Made by a program: the position numbers and the translations under genes
Notes under the pieces: generated by a model
What the model was told of the DNA's origin: nothing
Databases searched by the model: none
The model's input: only the letters and a program-made list of their open reading frames with translations
In this document: positions 5,536-9,711 of the stretch, in pieces
Layout of the letters: every line of letters starts with the position of its first letter
How positions within the stretch are numbered: position 1 is the stretch's first letter
Source of the DNA: Thermoproteota archaeon
GTDB taxonomy: Archaea > Korarchaeota > Korarchaeia > B14-G2
Assembly (NCBI GenBank): GCA_003661385.1
Contig: QMWA01000052.1
Coordinates: 1-9,711, forward strand
DNA: 9,711 nucleotides
Reading direction: 5' to 3'

Positions 5536-5783
5536 TCTAGAGGATTACAGCAGCTATAAGCCTGAGACAGCCTAAATACACAGCAGGTCTTAACTTAAGA
5601 GCTCCACAGGGCGTGGAGAAGCTGGGGAGGTGAGCGGGCTTGAAGGCTTATCTCAGAGCTCTAAGGGGGATTCAGGGCTTGAATACATTTAGCTGGCATC
5701 TGGTGTAGGGTTAGTGTAGGCTTAATAGCAGTGTGGTTTGTATTACTTCTGGCTTGCTGCTTCTGGGTCTTGTGGCTGTTGGT
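5536..5783. other. Intergenic stretch between convergent genes
   Basis: No supported gene. It holds one copy of the TTAAGAG heptamer (5595-5601), a 6-bp hairpin CTCCAC/GTGGAG at 5602-5618 with a 5-base loop, and an 18-codon GTG-initiated frame at 5632 after a purine-rich GGGGAG that is too short to call. No clear T-run terminator is visible for the TPR gene. Confidence 0.4.
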
Positions 5784-7574
5784 CTAGCTTGCTATCTTCT
5801 TAACTAGGTTTGCTAGGTTTTTGGCTTCTGGGAGTGTGGCTTCAGCCTTCTTGATGGCTTCTTCAGCCTTCTTCCTGTGTCCTATGGCGTAGTTTAGTGC
5901 TGCTATCCTGAGGTATAGCTCTCCCTTCTCCCTCCCTTTGAGCTTTAGTGTGAGTTTTTCGGCTTCTTTAGCCCATTTCTCTGCTTCCTCTAAGTCTCCT
6001 CTTGTTTCAGCTAGGATTTTCATTGCTTCTGCTGCTAGGGCTGCTTTGCTCGGCTTTCTTTCTCTGCTGGCCAGCATCTTTCTGCATGTGTTTTCTATGG
6101 CTTCTTCTAGGCATCTGCCTTTATCTGGTAGCTTCCTCCTCAGCTTTAGGGCTTTTATCAGGTCTATTAGGGCTCTGGTTGGCTGCTTGATTTCTGTGCT
6201 GATTAGCGCCATGTTGGCGTATGCCTCTGGCTGGTTTGATAGCTCTGCTGCCTTCTTGTAGTCTGTGTATGCTCCCTCTAGGTCTCCTAGCTTTGCTCTC
6301 GCTAGGCCTCTTGTCATGTATGCTCTGTGGCAGCTTGGGTCTAGTGCTATTGCTGCTGTGAGGACTCTCTCTGCCTCGCTTGGGTTGCCTAGCTTTAGGG
6401 CTATTGTAGCTAGGTCGCAGTAGCCTTCTGCTGTAGGCTCCTCTCTTAGGGCCTCTTCTAGGTCTGCTTTGGCTTCAGTTAGCTTTCCGAGCTTTGCTCT
6501 GGCTACCCCACGCATCCACTTAGCTGGGCTGCTTAGCGATATGGATAGGGATGCTGTGTACTCTTCTATGGCTTTCTCAGCTTCCCCCTTGAGCTGCATT
6601 ATGTTCCCGATGTAGTATGGTATGTCTGGCCTCCGTGGATTATGCTCTCTTGCTTTCTCAAGCAGCTCTAGGGCCTCTTCAAGCTCTCTTCTCCTTGCTA
6701 GGAGGGCTGCTAGCAGCACCTTGGCCTCTGATTCAGCTGGCTGCTGGGCTAGCTCAGCTAGCAGCTGCTCTGCTATACTCTGTCTTCCGGCTTTGGCTTC
6801 TAGTATGGCTAGGGTCAGCTTTGCCTGGTAGCTTAGTAGTGTATTTAGCAGCTTGGCTAGCAGCTTTCTGGCTTCAGGCAGCATCTCCAGCTCAAGCATC
6901 CTGTATGCTAGCTGCTGCATCTCAGAGTACATCCTCTCCTGGCTTAGGGCTTCAGCTAGCTGCCTTAGGAGGCGAGGTGGCTGCTTCAGGGTTACTTGGT
7001 GGAGCATGTGCTCTGGGTAGTAGACTGCTCCCCTCTCCTCTACTGCCTGTGGGGGCGGTGTCCATGTTGTGTTGAGGATGTCTGATGCCAGCTCAGCTAG
7101 CTTCCTGGATGGTGGGGTCAGCCCTGCCTCATGTAGCAGCTTTAGGACCTTAAGCTGTGGCGTAGCCTTCACCTGATAGCTCCTGGCTTCAGCTGGCGCA
7201 TAGAGCCTCCTGAATGACATCCTTACAGCTAGTGGGGCTTTCTTCAGCCAGCTGCTTGAGCAGGCTGCTATGGCTACGTTGACGTGTAGCAGGTAGTCGC
7301 TTAAGCTCACCCACCTCCTCACCAGCTTCTCTAATCTTGGTATGAGTGCCAGCTTGCATCTGGGTGGCTCTGACTCTAGGCTTATGACCTCGGCTTTAAG
7401 CTCAGCTGCAAGGGTGCATGCTGTAGCAGCTCTGCTATCCCATGACCTGCTGACGTAGAGAATCCACCTTCCTTGCCTGGCTAGCTTAGCTCCCTCATCT
7501 ACGAGGTGGCTGCTTGCCTCCAGGACTATGGTTGGGTCTACTAGCTTAGCTATCTCTCCAGCTGCTTCAGCCAT
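5784..7574 (-). CDS. TPR-repeat protein with an unrecognised N-terminal domain
   Basis: A large soluble, helical protein. I choose ATG 7574 (596 residues) because the TATA box at 7598-7605 predicts transcription from about 7575; the ATG at 7595 would add seven residues but lies upstream of that point. Counting from 7574, residues 1-200 form a domain I do not recognise, with strand-like segments (WILYVSRSWDS, AEVISLESEPP) that suggest an alpha/beta fold. From about 208 to 588 the sequence is a train of 34-residue tetratricopeptide repeats, clearest at 295-450: EALELLEKAREHNP, AKADLEEALREEP and GAYTDYKKAAELS each end a repeat, and the next begins with AxxYxxxGxxxAKLG-type helices. Such solenoids bind other proteins, so a scaffold or adaptor role is likely. 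There is no signal peptide or membrane helix. It is divergent from the Nudix gene. Confidence 0.8.
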   Translation of the reverse strand: MAEAAGEIAKLVDPTIVLEASSHLVDEGAKLARQGRWILYVSRSWDSRAATACTLAAELKAEVISLESEPPRCKLALIPRLEKLVRRWVSLSDYLLHVNVAIAACSSSWLKKAPLAVRMSFRRLYAPAEARSYQVKATPQLKVLKLLHEAGLTPPSRKLAELASDILNTTWTPPPQAVEERGAVYYPEHMLHQVTLKQPPRLLRQLAEALSQERMYSEMQQLAYRMLELEMLPEARKLLAKLLNTLLSYQAKLTLAILEAKAGRQSIAEQLLAELAQQPAESEAKVLLAALLARRRELEEALELLEKAREHNPRRPDIPYYIGNIMQLKGEAEKAIEEYTASLSISLSSPAKWMRGVARAKLGKLTEAKADLEEALREEPTAEGYCDLATIALKLGNPSEAERVLTAAIALDPSCHRAYMTRGLARAKLGDLEGAYTDYKKAAELSNQPEAYANMALISTEIKQPTRALIDLIKALKLRRKLPDKGRCLEEAIENTCRKMLASRERKPSKAALAAEAMKILAETRGDLEEAEKWAKEAEKLTLKLKGREKGELYLRIAALNYAIGHRKKAEEAIKKAEATLPEAKNLANLVKKIAS

Positions 7575-7597
7575 CTCTGGTAGGCTGGAGCCCATGC

Positions 7598-7605
7598 TTA
7601 TAAAC
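7598..7605. promoter_or_regulatory. Shared palindromic TATA box for two divergent genes
   Basis: CTTATAAA on the plus strand reads TTTATAAG on the minus strand, with the perfect palindrome TTATAA at 7599-7604 (centre 7601.5). ATG 7626 (Nudix) is 24.5 bases to one side and ATG 7574 (TPR protein) 27.5 bases to the other, the expected spacing for leaderless transcripts both ways. No other TATA-like element lies in the short gap, so one TBP site probably serves both genes. Confidence 0.6.
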
Positions 7606-7625
7606 CTGAAGCTGGGTAGCTTGCT

Positions 7626-8159
7626 ATGCTTGCTGTGAGCTCCCTCAGGAGGAAGCTCACACCAGTCTGTGAGGTAGGTGAGGCTAGCAGGGAGTCTGCA
7701 GCTGTCTCCGTGGTCTGGAGGCTCAGTGACCTCAGCGTCCTGCTCGTAAAGAGGGCTGAGGCCGACGAAGACCCGTGGGCTGGGCAGATAGCTCTGCCAG
7801 GCGGCCTATGGGAGCCATGTGACGCTAGCTTAGCTGACACAGCTGCCAGAGAAGCACTGGAGGAGGTTCAGCTGGACATAAGGAGGAGCTGCTGGCTTCT
7901 AGGGTGGCTTGAACCTGAGTCTCCCAGGAACAAGCCTGAGCTGAAGGTCTATCCCCTCGTCTGCCTGCTTGAAGACGAGCAAGCTGAGCCTAAGCCTGGC
8001 ACAGAGGTCAGCGAGGTCTTCTGGGCTCCAATGCCAGAGCTCGTCAGCAGCTGGAGCAGCGAGCTCGGAGGCTGCTTCAAGTGGAGAGGAAAGGTGGTCT
8101 GGGGGCTAACCTACAGAATCCTATTGAAGTTCGCTAGAGCACTAGAGCTGCTCAGCTAG
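7626..8159 (+). CDS. Nudix hydrolase, CoA-pyrophosphatase-like
   Basis: A Nudix protein of 177 residues that should hydrolyse a nucleoside diphosphate linked to another group. DPWAGQIALPGG (49-60) matches the GQxAFPGG signature typical of NudL/CoA diphosphatase-type members. The Nudix box follows with DASL (66-69) and REALEE (75-80, metal-binding glutamates 79 and 80). The box is not perfect: the glycine after EExG is Gln82, and the first glutamate position is occupied by aspartate, as is common in the CoA subgroup. A later segment, EVSEVFWAPMPEL, is the usual strand and turn that contact the substrate. The length is ordinary. ATG 7626 lies 24.5 bases from the shared TATA box, so the message is probably leaderless. 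Substrate by motif only: CoA, with ADP-ribose or other dinucleotides as alternatives. Confidence 0.85.
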   Translation: MLAVSSLRRKLTPVCEVGEASRESAAVSVVWRLSDLSVLLVKRAEADEDPWAGQIALPGGLWEPCDASLADTAAREALEEVQLDIRRSCWLLGWLEPESPRNKPELKVYPLVCLLEDEQAEPKPGTEVSEVFWAPMPELVSSWSSELGGCFKWRGKVVWGLTYRILLKFARALELLS

Positions 8160-8411
8160 CACACCATCCAGCTCACTCAGCCATCCCCCCACATCCCACT
8201 CCCCTGCGCTCGCACCAGCCCCCAGCATACTCCCTCAAAGCCTTAGGTGACGTGTAAGCTCTCCTACTAGCTTCCTCGAGAAGCCTCACAGCTAGACACT
8301 AAAGGGGCACAGCTGCATCAGCTGGGCTAGAAGCCTGTAGCTGCAGCTCCTAGCTTGGCTGTGAGCTCGACGCTTGGCTGAGTGGCGTAGCGCTCTGCTT
8401 GGAGGTGTTGG
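8160..8411. other. Convergent intergenic stretch with a possible decayed coding fragment
   Basis: No intact gene. On the minus strand a frame of about 40 codons, open from roughly 8302, reads VRLLEEASRRAYTSPKAL and REYAGG before running into a G-rich tail and a stop. Its amino-acid pattern looks like real protein, and the words RAYTSP (8245-8262) recur in a plus-strand fragment near 9183-9200 beyond the THUMP gene. I cannot name the family. No T-run terminator is evident for either flanking gene. Confidence 0.3.
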
Positions 8412-8915
8412 CTACTTGGCTGATGCTATGTCATCTGGCTTGATCACTGATATTCCTGTTAGCGCTCCGAAGACTTCTACTAGCACTACCTTGTCTGGGC
8501 TCTTTAAGCTGACTTTCCTGTCTACGATGCCAGCTAGGGCATCTATTATCTCCCTGGTATGCAGCTGGGTGTGCCTCTTCTCGACAGTTATCCTGAACGT
8601 CTCGTCTTCACCTATTTTGTGAACCAGCTCTCTGAGTGCTGCCTTCATCTCCTCTAGGTCTGTTCTCACAGTCCTCTCCAGTGGGATGTACCTCTTGGTG
8701 TACTGGAAGAGCTCAGGCCTCTCTTCCATGAGCTTCTTGACCCTCCTCACGGCTTCAACTGGGTCTCCTTCGACCCTGGCTGCTAGAAGCCCCTTTATGG
8801 GCGTTTCCTCGACTTCAACTTCACCTATGCCAGCCTCCTTGAGCACTTCAGCTGCCTCAAGCTTACCCGCAAACTCCTCTCCTCTACCAGTTGTGACCAG
8901 CATGTTCGGCTGCAT
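8412..8915 (-). CDS. THUMP-domain protein, TAN1/THUMPD1-like tRNA acetylation factor
   Basis: A protein of 167 residues with a C-terminal THUMP RNA-binding domain at about 65-160. Family hallmarks are RYIPLERTVRTDLEEM (75-90), FRITVEKRHTQLHTREII (107-124) and VLVEVFGALTGISVI (144-158). These match the TAN1/THUMPD1 group, which in eukaryotes works with the Kre33/NAT10 acetyltransferase to make N4-acetylcytidine at position 12 of tRNAs; an archaeal TmcA-like enzyme would be the partner, but none is encoded here. Residues 1-60 form the small alpha/beta domain preceding the THUMP fold. ATG 8915 lies exactly where a box A at 8939-8944 would start a leaderless message, so the start is well supported. 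Cytoplasmic, presumably acting on tRNA. It stands alone, with non-coding sequence on both sides. Confidence 0.85.
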   Translation of the reverse strand: MQPNMLVTTGRGEEFAGKLEAAEVLKEAGIGEVEVEETPIKGLLAARVEGDPVEAVRRVKKLMEERPELFQYTKRYIPLERTVRTDLEEMKAALRELVHKIGEDETFRITVEKRHTQLHTREIIDALAGIVDRKVSLKSPDKVVLVEVFGALTGISVIKPDDIASAK

Positions 8916-8938
8916 ACCATGCTGATATAGGCGTCAGC

Positions 8939-8944
8939 TTTAAA
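8939..8944 (-). promoter_or_regulatory. Box A (TATA) of the THUMP gene
   Basis: TTTAAA on the minus strand is centred 26.5 bases before ATG 8915, the standard archaeal spacing, which implies a leaderless transcript. Confidence 0.55.
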
Positions 8945-9354
8945 CGTGACCAAGCCCTGAAGGGCTGCCAGCATGATGCTAGCTAGGAGGGTGAGGAGCT
9001 CAAGGGGCCTTAAGCTCGCTGAAGCGATCTGATGGAGCTCATGGGCAGGAGAAGCTGGAGGAGATGGGCTCTGGTATGGGTGGGCTCAGAGCTCATGGCA
9101 GAGAGGAGGCTACCAGCCTTGTTTGAGCACCGCCTCCAAGCTGGAGCTTAAGCCCAGCAGAGAGGCTGCTGAAGCCCTGCAGCGAGCATACACCAGCCCT
9201 AGCCTAGAAGCCTGAGCTCAGGTCAGGGCTGAGGAAGCTCTACTGAGGCTGCTGGATGCCTCCGTCGACGCAGCTGTTGGTGAAGCTGAGATGAGGTTTG
9301 CTATGCCAGGGTTGGGTTGAAGCTGGTGCTGTAGTCATGGGAGAGTGTATGGTG
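8945..9354. other. Intergenic stretch with decayed coding fragments
   Basis: About 400 bases between two divergent promoters without a convincing gene. Short plus-strand frames exist: ATG 9032 opens about 39 codons (MELMGRRSWRRWALVW onward), and another frame over 9141-9212 reads LELKPSREAAEALQRAYTS to a stop at 9213, then stays open beyond it. The second resembles the minus-strand fragment at 8245-8302. The order of the pieces and their stops suggest an eroded gene rather than a set of small genes. No RNA gene seen. Confidence 0.3.
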
Positions 9355-9362
9355 CTTATAAG
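9355..9362 (+). promoter_or_regulatory. Box A (TATA) upstream of the leader ORF and crotonase gene
   Basis: CTTATAAG, itself a perfect palindrome, is centred 26.5 bases before GTG 9385 and about 90 before ATG 9448. It therefore predicts a transcript beginning at the leader ORF, with the crotonase as second cistron. Confidence 0.5.
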
Positions 9363-9384
9363 CAGGGGTGGGCGCTGAGCTTAG

Positions 9385-9435
9385 GTGGCAAGGCCTAGTC
9401 CTTTAGAGTCCAGGTGGCTGGCGTGCTTTGGCTGA
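9385..9435 (+). CDS. Possible 16-codon leaderless leader ORF before the crotonase gene
   Basis: GTG 9385 lies at the transcript start predicted from the TATA box at 9355-9362. The frame codes MARPSPLESRWLACFG and ends at TGA 9433-9435, immediately before the Shine-Dalgarno sequence GGAGGGG (9436-9442) of the crotonase gene. A ribosome finishing this peptide would sit on that site, so it could couple or gate translation of the next gene. It is too short to judge by coding statistics, and a plain 60-base 5' leader is the alternative. Confidence 0.3.
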   Translation: MARPSPLESRWLACFG

Positions 9436-9447
9436 GGAGGGGTGGGC

Positions 9448-9711
9448 ATGCCTGAGGTTGAGGTCGAGCTCCTGGATAGCCTTCTTTCTCCTGCTAAGGT
9501 TGCTGTTGTGAGGTTGAATAGGGCTGATAGGAGGAATGCCTTGAGCAGGAGCATGCTTGAGGAGCTTCTTGAGGCCTTTAGGGGGCTGAGGGAGGGGGAG
9601 GCTAGGAGCATAGTCTTGACTGGCTCAGGTAGGTACTTCAGCTCTGGTGTGGAGTTCGGGGATGCTGCAAGCGACCCTGAGGGATTCCTTAAGCTTGGGC
9701 AGCTCGTCTAC
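9448..9711 (+). CDS. Crotonase-family protein (enoyl-CoA hydratase/isomerase), 5' part
   Basis: The first 88 codons of a gene that leaves the window. The sequence follows the crotonase N-terminus: a strand KVAVVRLNRADRRNAL (17-32, the family's LNRPxxxNAL), a helix with MLEELLEAFRGL (36-47), the strand SIVLTGSG (55-62), and the oxyanion-hole loop YFSSGVEFGD (64-73), where most members read FSAGADL. The backbone NH that stabilises the thioester enolate would come from Gly68 with a partner in the missing part. Enzymes of this fold hydrate, isomerise or cleave acyl-CoA esters; catalytic glutamates lie further on, so the exact reaction is open. ATG 9448 has a good Shine-Dalgarno (GGAGGGG, 9436-9442) five bases away, unlike the leaderless genes nearby, consistent with being second in its transcript. 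Confidence 0.85.
   Translation, partial: MPEVEVELLDSLLSPAKVAVVRLNRADRRNALSRSMLEELLEAFRGLREGEARSIVLTGSGRYFSSGVEFGDAASDPEGFLKLGQLVY

Noticed and set aside
5602-5618. CTCCAC/GTGGAG hairpin as a transcription terminator
   Set aside because: No T-run follows on either strand, and archaeal termination relies on T-rich runs more than on hairpins.
6617-7075. Long plus-strand frame of 152 codons, leucine/alanine-rich, opposite the TPR gene
   Set aside because: It is the antisense shadow of the repeat-rich TPR gene; there is no promoter, and the minus-strand product has clear TPR structure.
9240-9338. Minus-strand ATG frame (32 codons) fired from the palindromic CTTATAAG at 9355-9362
   Set aside because: The spacing from the TATA centre is short (about 20 bases), the translation is low-complexity, and nothing supports a second divergent gene here.

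Overview
The window looks like a piece of a thermophilic archaeal chromosome, most likely from Thermoproteota (crenarchaeal/TACK lineage). The evidence is: arginine coded mostly by AGG/AGA and isoleucine often by ATA; tightly overlapping genes with GTG and TTG starts; archaeal box A (TATA-like) elements placed about 24-31 bases before several starts (leaderless or nearly leaderless mRNAs); a PaREP1-family gene, a family known mainly from crenarchaea; and a THUMP/TAN1-type tRNA modification protein. No rRNA, tRNA, CRISPR array or intact insertion sequence was found.

Layout. (1) 1-104, minus: 5' end of a small zinc-ribbon gene that leaves the window. (2) 366-3647, plus: a five-gene operon with overlapping or closely spaced genes: an unknown protein, a small two-helix membrane protein, a processive-type family 2 glycosyltransferase with C-terminal membrane helices, a membrane-anchored NodB-type polysaccharide deacetylase and another unknown protein. 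The synthase plus deacetylase pair suggests synthesis and surface deacetylation of an N-acetylated polysaccharide, in the manner of PgaC/PgaB or IcaA/IcaB. A broken ParA/MinD-like ATPase follows on the same strand. (3) 3637-5783: an AT-richer accessory stretch of damaged genes. It holds the ParA-like remnant, a VapC-like PIN-domain remnant (minus), the C-terminal end of what looks like a PD-(D/E)XK nuclease (plus), an intact PaREP1 gene (minus) with a 12-bp perfect dyad just upstream of its promoter, and a retropepsin-like aspartic protease split by one frameshift (plus). (4) 5784-8159: a large TPR-repeat protein (minus) and a Nudix hydrolase (plus), divergently transcribed from what appears to be one shared palindromic TATA box. 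(5) 8160-9384: a THUMP-domain gene (minus) between two non-coding stretches that carry decayed coding fragments. (6) 9385-9711: a tiny leaderless leader ORF and the start of a crotonase-family (enoyl-CoA hydratase/isomerase) gene that runs off the end.

The most notable points are the shared palindromic TATA box, the 36-bp dyad operator candidate, the polysaccharide operon with its dead ParA-like neighbour, the cluster of toxin and nuclease wreckage, and the leader ORF before the crotonase. Family assignments are from motif recognition only; no database search was run.
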